A stretch of 7,367 bases of DNA from an uncultured Lachnospiraceae bacterium (GTDB taxonomy: Bacteria > Bacillota > Clostridia > Lachnospirales > Lachnospiraceae), in the NCBI GenBank assembly GCA_910578885.1, contig CAJTSH010000079.1:1-7367 (forward strand). The letters are read 5' to 3'. Of this stretch, positions 1 to 5,685 are shown one piece after another. A program made the position numbers and the translations under genes. Under the pieces are notes generated by a model, which was given only the letters and a program-made list of their open reading frames with translations, was not told where the DNA came from and did no database searches. Positions within the stretch are counted from its first letter, which is position 1. Each line of letters begins with the position of its first letter.

Positions 1-224
1 GTTTTGGATTTGCAGCAGCCATATTCAGCAATTCTGTTATTGTAGGTTACCTGGCGTCAATCGGATATTTTCTTTTAAATTCTTTGGGGAATGTATCAGA
101 GGATAGTATTTTCTATTTGTTCTCAATGGGAAAAGGCAATTATTCCACAAAGATATGGCTTTTCGGTTTAAGTTTGCTGGTAATTGCAGTAGTTTTTATT
201 TACGAAAGAAGAAAGGGATATTGA
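1..224 (+). CDS. C-terminal end of a membrane protein, probably ABC-2 type permease (partial)
   Basis: An open frame enters from the left edge (codons counted from base 3) and ends at TGA 222-224, giving 73 residues of a protein whose start lies outside the window. Two strongly hydrophobic stretches are visible: residues about 1-28, beginning FGFAAAIFSNSVIVGYL, and about 53-67 (IWLFGLSLLVIAVVF). The protein then ends in a short positively charged cytoplasmic tail, ERRKGY. A hydrophobic pair at the C-terminus followed by a basic tail is how ABC-2 type permease subunits (for example bacitracin or lantibiotic export and immunity permeases) usually end; this assignment is by style, not by a diagnostic motif. 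A terminator follows about 90 bases downstream, so this is the last gene of a rightward operon that converges on the leftward gene train. Confidence 0.6.
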   Translation, partial: FGFAAAIFSNSVIVGYLASIGYFLLNSLGNVSEDSIFYLFSMGKGNYSTKIWLFGLSLLVIAVVFIYERRKGY

Positions 225-244
225 TAAAAAATCATTGTGGTACT

Positions 245-280
245 TGCCCACCGAATAAAAAAAACGAGGTTCGGTGGGCA
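245..280. repeat. Perfect 11-bp inverted repeat (hairpin)
   Basis: TGCCCACCGAA at 245-255 is exactly complementary to TTCGGTGGGCA at 270-280, with a 14-base A-rich loop. No T-tract follows on either strand (the A/T run is inside the loop), so this is not a textbook terminator. It lies just after the permease stop and may protect the mRNA 3' end or be a remnant of an element end. Confidence 0.6.
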
Positions 281-310
281 GCTTTACCATGCCTAAATAA
301 ATAGACGTTA

Positions 311-346
311 CCCTCCAGACCAGTTTTCAGTTTGGAGGGATTTTTT
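311..346 (+). terminator. Intrinsic terminator after the permease gene
   Basis: CCCTCCA (311-317) pairs with TGGAGGG (333-339), and ATTTTTT follows (340-346), which is the expected hairpin plus T-run on the plus strand. A further outer pairing, GACGT at 304-308 with ACGTC at 347-351, brackets the structure. It would end transcription from the partial membrane-protein gene and shield the leftward operon from convergent read-through. Confidence 0.8.
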
Positions 347-358
347 ACGTCCTTTTTT

Positions 359-463
359 CGGGCAGTTATCCATCTGCTCATGCAACGCAGAATTGAGGAT
401 GCCAAAGCGGAAACGGACGATGCAAAACGGTGGGTAGACCTAATCCAGAAATACAGCGCCATT
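359..463 (+). pseudogene. Fragment of a large serine recombinase C-terminal coiled coil
   Basis: One plus-strand frame reads RAVIHLLMQRRIEDAK then AETDDAKRWVDLIQKYSAI before turning into unrelated sequence. The charged coiled-coil segment ending in a W-V-x-L-I-x-K-Y-S pattern resembles the region just before and inside the C-terminal domain (DUF4368-like) of Tn4451/TnpX-type large serine recombinases, in which this stretch is normally followed by an E-E-L motif. Here, directly after the I at about 461-463, the frame becomes the antisense of the neighbouring RibD-like gene, so both the catalytic N-terminal domain and the final residues are missing. It is a relic, not a functional gene. Family assignment is by remembered pattern and is moderately secure; a homology search would settle it. 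Confidence 0.55.
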
Positions 464-497
464 GGTTGCCGTTCACCACCTTTCGGTCCGAAATATC

Positions 498-698
498 AGG
501 CAATTCCCCCACCATACCGTCTGCATAACTTCCTATCATGGTTGTTGTGCCATACAAAGTTGCCTGACAGCCATAAAAGCCCCGGAGATTTCCGTATTCT
601 GCAAGTGCCGGTCTGCACTCCGGCGCAGAGAAAAATTCCCCATCTATTTTCCCATCCAGTGAGGAAAGCATATGGCAGACTACAAACGGCCTATCCAT
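498..698 (-). pseudogene. RibD_C / dihydrofolate-reductase-like protein, N-terminal fragment
   Basis: From ATG 698-696 the frame reads MDRPFVVCHMLSSLDGKIDG and continues through ALAEYGNLRGFYGCQATLYG to GELP at about 498. This matches the first third of the RibD C-terminal reductase family: the 'PxVxxxMxxSLDGKI' opening that forms the start of the Rossmann-like NADPH fold, and the later 'GRxTY'-like turn, here YGTTTM. Family members are usually 200-230 residues; about 67 are recognisable here. The frame stays open to 378 but the remaining residues look like antisense of the recombinase fragment. The start overlaps the last 8 bases of the CMD-like gene (ATGGATAG contains that gene's stop), so it was translationally coupled as the last gene of the operon. 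It probably encoded an NAD(P)H reductase and is now inactive. Confidence 0.7.
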
Positions 699-1011
699 TG
701 TAAACCGCCTTCGCCATCCGCAGCGCCGCCCACGCTTTCGGCCACCCTGCATAAAAAGCGAGCTGTGTCAATACCTCAGCCATTTCCTCCTGTGTAACAC
801 CGTTTGCCTTTGCCCGCTCAATATGATGCAGAAGCGAAGTATCCAAAATTCCGCTTGCCATCAACGCCGAAACCGTGATCAGGCTGCGATCTCTTGGAGA
901 AAGCTGTTCCTCCCTCGACCAAACTTCTCCAAACAGCACGTCATCATTTAATTGTGCAAACTTTGGAGCAAACTCATTCATGGCATCTCTGCCAGCAGTC
1001 ACTTTTTCCAT
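691..1011 (-). CDS. Carboxymuconolactone decarboxylase (CMD) family protein
   Basis: A complete 106-residue protein, a normal length for single-domain CMD/AhpD-fold proteins. Family features are visible: the acidic N-terminal segment FGEVWSREEQLSPRDRSLITVSALMASG (residues about 27-54 with E30, E34-E35 and R40-R42), then LLHHIERAKANGVTQEE (H62, H63) and QLAFYAGWPKAWAAL (about 83-97). It lacks the CxxC of AhpD peroxidase-reducing enzymes, so it belongs to the gamma-carboxymuconolactone-decarboxylase-like branch; such stand-alone copies beside flavodoxins and oxidoreductases in Clostridia have no settled substrate. The start ATG 1011-1009 is preceded by AAAGGTAGG at suitable spacing. It lies 21 bases after the hydrolase fusion gene and overlaps the RibD-like fragment, so it is part of the leftward operon. 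Reading frame and conserved core are intact. Confidence 0.88.
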   Translation of the reverse strand: MEKVTAGRDAMNEFAPKFAQLNDDVLFGEVWSREEQLSPRDRSLITVSALMASGILDTSLLHHIERAKANGVTQEEMAEVLTQLAFYAGWPKAWAALRMAKAVYNG

Positions 1012-1032
1012 TTCATAAACCTACCTTTCGTT

Positions 1033-2202
1033 TTAATTATTTGCAAAAACATTTTCCAGCCACTTGGCATACTCCGGAATCCAATTTTCGGTATAGCCGT
1101 AGCCATGCGGCCTGCCATCTAATACATTGACTTCCACGGAAACCTCTGCTTCCTGCAACGCCTCAATACACGCTTCAAATTCCCGTACAAAAGGATTACG
1201 AGTACCATAGCAAAAGTAAGTAGGCGGCAAATCCGAAGCGGCAAATTTCTCCACATCTTTAGAAGCCACACTGAGTCTGCCATAAAAGGAGTAGATCATC
1301 CCATCCGCCGCCGCATCTGCTGAAACCCCATCCAGTTCATCCGGCACATAACCTGCGTCAAGAGCCGTTCCGTTTATGGTTCCGTCAAAATTCAAAAGCA
1401 TTTCCCCCGCCAGAATACCGCCTGCTGAAAAGCCCATCACAGCAATATCTTTCTCGTCAATTCCATAACTTTCCGCATTTTTCCTTACAAACCGTACCGC
1501 ACGAGCCAAATCTAAAGCGCCTTCCTCCTGCGTATAAGGTCGCAGACGGTAATTGACTACAAAACTCTGAAATCCTGCTTCACTTAAAGATTGAGCCACC
1601 GGCGTTCCCTCATTCTGATCAGAACGAAACTGAAATGCTCCGCCCGCACAGATCAGAGCAGCCCCTTTTACATCCGTTCCTTCCGGTACGGGGAATGTCA
1701 CAATATACGGACGGAAATCCGGATCATCTGCATAGTTTCCATTATTCTGTGTATATTCTGTTGTGGCTGGGACATTTCCTTCCTCCCACAGGTAAAGTGT
1801 CTGCTGACTGTGAGGATCGGCTGTTGTATTTGCCACAGTATCACTTTGATTATCCGGCACATCATCCTCCACATTTAAGTTTAGGCTTTCCGCCCATTGT
1901 CTGATTTCATCCTCGCTTTCTGCCACATCATTTCTGGAAAGGGAGAGGGTATTATCACTTACAAACGCACCTGGCTGCAATTCTGAAATCGTATTCCGTG
2001 TATCGGAAAAGCCGCTGCCACCATGTGTCACAAAGGGAATGATCGTCTTAGCTCCAAAGTCATATTCCTCTAAAAACGAATATACCGGCATGGGCAAATC
2101 TCCCCACCAATTAGGGAACCCTAAAATGATGGTATCGCGAGAACAGCTATCATTTTTCTCATAGTCCGGCTCCTGTTCTATAATCCTAATCCTTCTACCC
2201 AT
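1033..2202 (-). CDS. Flavodoxin-alpha/beta hydrolase fusion, N-terminally deleted (probably non-functional start)
   Basis: Open frame of 389 residues. Residues about 23-110 are the C-terminal half of a flavodoxin (DTIILGFPNWWGDLPMP, then FLEEYDF, TIIPFVTHGGSGF, LSLSRNDV). The FMN phosphate loop and first strands are absent. A linker rich in D, T and N (about 111-165) leads to an alpha/beta hydrolase (about 166-389) with an oxyanion-type CAGGAF (185-190), nucleophile elbow GFSAGG (Ser259) and C-terminal His366. The usual acid position, TRNPF (about 334-338), carries Asn336 where Asp is common. The ATG at 2202 lies inside the preceding flavodoxin gene and has only a weak upstream site. A good AGGAG site serves an ATG at 2162-2160 that is out of frame and would start a signal peptide. 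I infer an ancestral exported flavodoxin-hydrolase that lost its N-terminal flavodoxin half by an out-of-frame deletion near 2136-2142. The hydrolase part is intact but its expression is doubtful. Confidence 0.75.
   Translation of the reverse strand: MGRRIRIIEQEPDYEKNDSCSRDTIILGFPNWWGDLPMPVYSFLEEYDFGAKTIIPFVTHGGSGFSDTRNTISELQPGAFVSDNTLSLSRNDVAESEDEIRQWAESLNLNVEDDVPDNQSDTVANTTADPHSQQTLYLWEEGNVPATTEYTQNNGNYADDPDFRPYIVTFPVPEGTDVKGAALICAGGAFQFRSDQNEGTPVAQSLSEAGFQSFVVNYRLRPYTQEEGALDLARAVRFVRKNAESYGIDEKDIAVMGFSAGGILAGEMLLNFDGTINGTALDAGYVPDELDGVSADAAADGMIYSFYGRLSVASKDVEKFAASDLPPTYFCYGTRNPFVREFEACIEALQEAEVSVEVNVLDGRPHGYGYTENWIPEYAKWLENVFANN
2121..2174 (-). other. Ancestral ribosome binding site and signal-peptide start of the flavodoxin-hydrolase gene
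   Basis: Directly after the lipoprotein-flavodoxin stop codon (TAG 2180-2178) the minus strand reads AACAGGAGCCGGACT then ATG (2162-2160), a strong AGGAG at 7-8 bases spacing. The encoded peptide MRKMIAVLA looks like the beginning of a lipoprotein signal peptide but runs into IPSF and a TAG stop at 2123-2121. The +1 frame over the same bases is the flavodoxin strand DTIILGF of the fusion gene, so the junction lies at about 2136-2142. Confidence 0.65.
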
Positions 2203-2885
2203 GACCGGACTGTTTCTTCCGAAGCTCCTGATCGGAAACGCTCACCTTCCAGCCATTCCCCTGTTCCGGCCATTTCTTCCAGCAATTCTCCGCTTTCACC
2301 TAAACCGGAGCTTGAGGAAGTGCAGAAAGGAATCACCGTTTTTCCCGTGAAATCATTCGCCTTTATGAAGCCATCCACAGCCCATGCAGCGATTCCCCAC
2401 CAGATCGGATAACCGATAAAAACTGTGTCATACTCGTTCCAGTTATCCACTGTATCAGATATAAGTGGGACATTTCTTTCATCCTCATTATCATGCTCTC
2501 TGGAAACACGGCTGTCCCCATCCGTCCAGTCAAAATCAGCATTTGTATAAATTTCTGCCGGTACAATCTCAAATAAATCCCCATCTGTCGCAGAAGCAAT
2601 ATAATTTGCAACTTCCTCCGTATTACCAGATGCCGAATAGTATACAATCAACGTTTTTCCACCCGTACTTTCCATGTCAGTATCGTTGGTGTTATCCTCG
2701 CTCTCTGTTTGGCTGTCAGATGGCATTTCAGAGGGCTGCTCCGTTTTCTCCGACTCCGATATAGTATCGCCTACCGATTCCGAAGAAGGTTCCGGAGCGG
2801 TATTCTTTGCCTGCTGATTATTGCCACAGGCCGCAAGACTGAATACAAGTAATACACCCATTAAAATAGCAGTTAATTTTTTCAT
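2178..2885 (-). CDS. Exported lipoprotein flavodoxin
   Basis: A complete 235-residue protein. The N-terminus MKKLTAILMGVLLVFSLAAC is a lipoprotein signal peptide with lipobox LAAC; Cys20 would be lipidated, placing the protein on the outer face of the membrane. Residues about 25-75 form a low-complexity S/E/D/T/Q linker. The flavodoxin domain follows: TLIVYYSASGNTEEV (about 78-92) is strand 1 plus the FMN-phosphate loop SASGNT, YDTVFIGYPIWWGIAAW (about 152-168) is the isoalloxazine-side 50s-loop region, and KTVIPFCTSSSSGLGES (about 182-198) is the 90s loop. All flavodoxin landmarks are present, so FMN binding is likely. The start is fixed by AAGGAG about 9 bases before ATG 2885-2883. It follows the alcohol dehydrogenase by 20 bases and overlaps the open frame of the truncated fusion gene by 25 bases. 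Partner and redox role are not known. Confidence 0.88.
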   Translation of the reverse strand: MKKLTAILMGVLLVFSLAACGNNQQAKNTAPEPSSESVGDTISESEKTEQPSEMPSDSQTESEDNTNDTDMESTGGKTLIVYYSASGNTEEVANYIASATDGDLFEIVPAEIYTNADFDWTDGDSRVSREHDNEDERNVPLISDTVDNWNEYDTVFIGYPIWWGIAAWAVDGFIKANDFTGKTVIPFCTSSSSGLGESGELLEEMAGTGEWLEGERFRSGASEETVRSWVEGLGL

Positions 2886-2905
2886 AATCGTTTTCTCCTT
2901 TATAC

Positions 2906-4078
2906 TTAATTAAAACATTCTTTGAAAATTCCCAATATTTCTTCATGTGTCAGCTTCTTATAGCTGCTGGGGACAATCGCACAGGAATCCGCTATTGCTT
3001 TCAAATCCGTGTTTTCATCTACACCTAACTCCCGCAGGTTCATCGGCAAGCCAATCTCCAAGATAAAATCTTCCAGTGCATTGATACCGGCACGGGCAAC
3101 TTCCTCGTCTGTTTTTCCTTCCACAGAAATTCCCCATACATTCTCGGCAAATCTCTTAAATTTTGCCAATCCATCCTTAAAGATATGACGGTAATAGACC
3201 GGGTGCAGTACCGCCAACCCCGCACCATGATTACAGTCCGTATAAGCGCCAAGCTGGTGTTCCATCTGATGGCATTGAAAATCCGTCCGCTTTCCTAACT
3301 TAATGATCCGGTTTTCTGCCATTGTCGCATCCCACATAAGATTGCTCCTTGCTGTGTAGTCCTCCGGGTTTTTGATGGCAGTCCGCAAGTTACGGATCAC
3401 ATTCCTCATAAGTGCCTCAGCAATGTCATCGGAAACATTGTCCTCATCCGGCTCGCTGAAATAAATTTCCATGATATGCGAAAGAATGTCAAAGCTGCCG
3501 GATACCATCTGGAATTTAGGGACGCTGTAAGTGTAAGTCGGATCAAGCAGTGCAAAACGGGGATTGCACTTTGGATAATCACGCCCCGTCTTTATTTTCA
3601 GTTCATCGTTAGTAATGACGGCTCCACCATTGCACTCGCTCCCGGTTCCCGCTACTGTGACAATCACACCGAGAGGCAGAGGCTCGAAATCAAAGATACC
3701 GGGACGCGCCCAAAAATCTGCCCATACATCCCCCTGATACCGGGCGGCGATGGATACCGCCTTACAGCAATCCATAACCGAACCGCCTCCGACACCGAGG
3801 ATCAGCCCCACATTATTTTCCTTTGCCAGCCTTGCGCCTTCCAGCACTTTCGCATAAGTGGGATTTGCCATAATGCCCGGAAACTCAACAATATTCTTTC
3901 CAGCCGCTTTCAGAATCGCTGTCACCTCGTCATAAACGCCGTTCCGTTTGATGGAGCCACCGCCATATGCCAGCATAACTGTATCCCCATATCCTTTTGT
4001 CAGGCAGCACAGGTATTCCTTTACACACCCTTTCCCGATAAACACCTTTGTTGCGTTCTCAAAAATAAAATTGTTCAT
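2906..4078 (-). CDS. Iron-containing alcohol dehydrogenase (YqhD / butanol dehydrogenase type)
   Basis: A complete 390-residue group III alcohol dehydrogenase, probably an NAD(P)H-dependent aldehyde reductase acting in the cytoplasm. Visible motifs are YGGGSIKRNGVYDEV (about 38-52), the cofactor-binding GGGS of the YqhD/BdhA branch; GVGGGSVMDCCKAV (about 95-108), the Rossmann-type GGGSxxD; and the metal ligands D197, H201 (SFDILSHIMEIYF), H270 and H284 (CHQMEH ... DCNHGAG). These four are spaced exactly as D194/H198/H267/H281 of Escherichia coli YqhD, shifted by three. All catalytic residues are present. The start ATG 4078-4076 has a GGAGGG site in the 13-base gap after the upstream flavodoxin. 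The position between two flavodoxins suggests it reduces an aldehyde or ketone belonging to the same pathway; the substrate is unknown. Confidence 0.93.
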   Translation of the reverse strand: MNNFIFENATKVFIGKGCVKEYLCCLTKGYGDTVMLAYGGGSIKRNGVYDEVTAILKAAGKNIVEFPGIMANPTYAKVLEGARLAKENNVGLILGVGGGSVMDCCKAVSIAARYQGDVWADFWARPGIFDFEPLPLGVIVTVAGTGSECNGGAVITNDELKIKTGRDYPKCNPRFALLDPTYTYSVPKFQMVSGSFDILSHIMEIYFSEPDEDNVSDDIAEALMRNVIRNLRTAIKNPEDYTARSNLMWDATMAENRIIKLGKRTDFQCHQMEHQLGAYTDCNHGAGLAVLHPVYYRHIFKDGLAKFKRFAENVWGISVEGKTDEEVARAGINALEDFILEIGLPMNLRELGVDENTDLKAIADSCAIVPSSYKKLTHEEILGIFKECFN

Positions 4079-4091
4079 GATATTCCCTCCA

Positions 4092-4712
4092 TTATTTGTT
4101 AAAATTTTTTGTCCAATCTTTTACTTCCTTTTCTGAATCTGCAACATTACTGCCGCGCAGCGAAAGTACATTATCTGTAAGAACCGTTGCACCATCTGCA
4201 AGCTCTGCCACCCGATTTACACTATTTGCACCATTGGAACTGCCATTGTGAGAGAAAAAAGGAATAACCGTCTTTCCTGACAGATCATATTCTTCAAGAA
4301 ATGTCCAAACTGGCATAGGCAAATCGTACCACCATACAGGAAAGCCAAGATAAATCACATCGTACTGCGCCATTATCCCTGCATCTATATGTTCAGACAG
4401 TTCCGGACGTATTCCATTATCCAATTCGTTTTTCGCACGGTCAGCACAGGAATCAAAATCCTCGCCGTATGCTTCGGACGGAACAATACGGAACAACTCA
4501 CCACCTGTTTCTTCAGAAATCCACTTTGCCATCTGCTGCCCATTGCCAGACCACGAGAAATAAGCTACCAGCACATTGCTGTCCCCTTTTACTTCCGACT
4601 CAGGGTTATTATCAATCCCTACACTGGAACCGCCCATTCTTTTCATAAAAACTGTAATGGCAATAACTGCCACTAACATAACTCCTATAAGCACAATTAC
4701 TTTTCTCTTCAT
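4092..4712 (-). CDS. Membrane-anchored flavodoxin
   Basis: A complete 206-residue protein. Residues 1-23 (KRKVIVLIGVMLVAVIAITVF) are a positively charged start plus one transmembrane helix, without a lipobox cysteine, so it is an uncleaved anchor or a signal peptide. After a short linker the flavodoxin domain shows NVLVAYFSWSGNGQQMA (about 46-62; SWSGNG is the FMN-phosphate loop), ELFRIVPSEAY (about 72-82), YDVIYLGFPVWWYDLPMPVW (about 117-136) and KTVIPFFSHNGSSNGANSV (about 147-165), ending in LSLRGSNV and a terminal helix. It is closely similar in layout to the flavodoxin half of the fusion gene, so the two are probably paralogues. GAGGAG lies 10 bases before ATG 4712-4710. It sits between the broken hydrolase and the Fe-ADH in the same operon. 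Confidence 0.9.
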   Translation of the reverse strand: MKRKVIVLIGVMLVAVIAITVFMKRMGGSSVGIDNNPESEVKGDSNVLVAYFSWSGNGQQMAKWISEETGGELFRIVPSEAYGEDFDSCADRAKNELDNGIRPELSEHIDAGIMAQYDVIYLGFPVWWYDLPMPVWTFLEEYDLSGKTVIPFFSHNGSSNGANSVNRVAELADGATVLTDNVLSLRGSNVADSEKEVKDWTKNFNK

Positions 4713-4716
4713 ATTG

Positions 4717-5571
4717 TCATTTCTCCTCTACATTTGCTTTTCCCAAAATGCTGCTGCCTCGTTTATCCACCCTTCCGCCACCGGGCCGGGGCAGTTCATT
4801 TCCCCCAAAAGCAGCCGGGCCATAAGAGCCAAGCCATGCCGCCATCCTGGCACCCGCCGTACCGCCCCATACAGAATAGCAGTCGGTATCTACTTCAAGT
4901 TCCTCTGAATGTTCAAATATGAAGCTAACCGCCCTTGCCAAATCTTCACAGACCGTCTGCGCTCCGGGTCTGTAAATCAGAGCAAAGGCGTTATATCCCA
5001 TTTTGGATAATTCCAGCGCATGGGGAAAACTATCCTGCATTGCCCCCACATACGCAAATCCCCCGCCTGCATTACAAACAGCAAATTTTTCTCCTGGATT
5101 TCCTTTGAAGAAGAACAGCCCTGTGTCCTGCTTTGCCGGGTCAGCCGCCTTTTCTTCGTCAGTGTAAATATCATAAAAATAGGTTTCTTCTGCTGCCGCA
5201 CAATTTCTCAGATAATTTGCAATCTCCACCGTCTTTTCAGGGTCAATATTGCTATACCATGTAAGTCGGAGCGTTCCTAAAGTGTCCCCACTGTAATACC
5301 CACTGTCTACCGGAAAAATTAGCCTGCCATGTTCTTCGAAAACTGGATCAGATATAACCTCGGCTATCTTTGTATCTGTTGTATACGGTTCATTTATTTG
5401 TGTTTCTGCCTGCACAGTATTTTCTGCTCCTTCGTCTTGCTGTAAAAGACTTTCTGTTGTTTCCTTTCTGGATTCTATATCCACAATATTTCCAGAGGCT
5501 TTATCTGCACCGCATCCTGTAATACAAACCAATATACAAACAGACACAGCAATACAAACAGCTTTTTTCAA
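4717..5571 (-). pseudogene. Lipoprotein alpha/beta hydrolase, internally deleted and frameshifted at the C-terminus
   Basis: Begins with a lipoprotein signal peptide, KKAVCIAVSVCILVCITGC (lipobox ITGC, Cys20), and an S/T/E-rich linker. An alpha/beta hydrolase core follows: oxyanion NAGGGFAY (about 167-174), FALIYRPG (about 196-203), DLARAVSFI, and the nucleophile elbow WGGTAGARMAAW, with Thr (codon 4860-4858) where the family has Ser. After GGNELPRP the frame runs into GGGRVDKRGSS and stops at TGA 4719-4717. The neighbouring frame reads VAEGWINEAAAFWEKQM and stops at TAG 4730-4728, which is the expected C-terminal helix of such hydrolases. I infer a deletion within about 4781-4791 that removed the segment with the catalytic acid and histidine and shifted the frame. 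The start chosen is TTG 5571-5569, because GGAGG lies 8 bases before it but only 2 bases before ATG 5577. Intact relatives would be roughly 100 residues longer. Confidence 0.78.
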
Positions 5572-5604
5572 TTCCATCACCTCCGTTTTGCTCTTGCTAC
5601 TCAT

Positions 5605-5637
5605 ATTATAAAAAAAGCAAGACTTCCAGAGAAGTCT
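5605..5637 (-). terminator. lysR terminator whose T-tract contains the next promoter's -10 box
   Basis: On the minus strand AGACTTC (5637-5631) pairs with GAAGTCT (5626-5620) around a TCTG loop and is followed by TGC and seven T (5616-5610). This is a compact intrinsic terminator after lysR. The last T of the run starts a perfect TATAAT (5610-5605), so termination and initiation signals overlap. Confidence 0.7.
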
Positions 5638-5670
5638 CACTTTGTTCATCAGTTTATACCTAATAGTTAT
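5605..5670 (-). promoter_or_regulatory. Predicted LysR-activated promoter of the hydrolase-flavodoxin-ADH operon
   Basis: TATAAT lies at 5610-5605, with a predicted start near 5598 and a leader of about 27 bases to the TTG start. The hexamer 17 bases upstream (TTCTCT) is a poor -35, as expected for an activator-dependent promoter. ATAACTATTAGGTAT (5670-5656) fits the LysR-type box ATA-N9-TAT (T-N11-A), centred about 65 bases before the predicted start, the classical recognition position for this family. It overlaps the perfect palindrome AGTTATAACT (5665-5674). Prediction from sequence only. Confidence 0.5.
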
Positions 5671-5685
5671 AACTCTTTTTCTTAT

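Noticed and set aside
332..703. Plus-strand frame of 123 codons taken as one protein
   Set aside because: Its TTG start lies inside the terminator stem, the first part is only a recombinase scrap, and the rest is antisense of the RibD-like fragment.
2465..2764. Plus-strand open frames opposite the flavodoxin, ADH and hydrolase genes (also 1591-1904, 3476-4102, 4389-4908, 5020-5280, 5809-6382)
   Set aside because: They are antisense of well-supported genes, rich in H, P, C and I as expected for shadow frames, and lack ribosome binding sites and family motifs.
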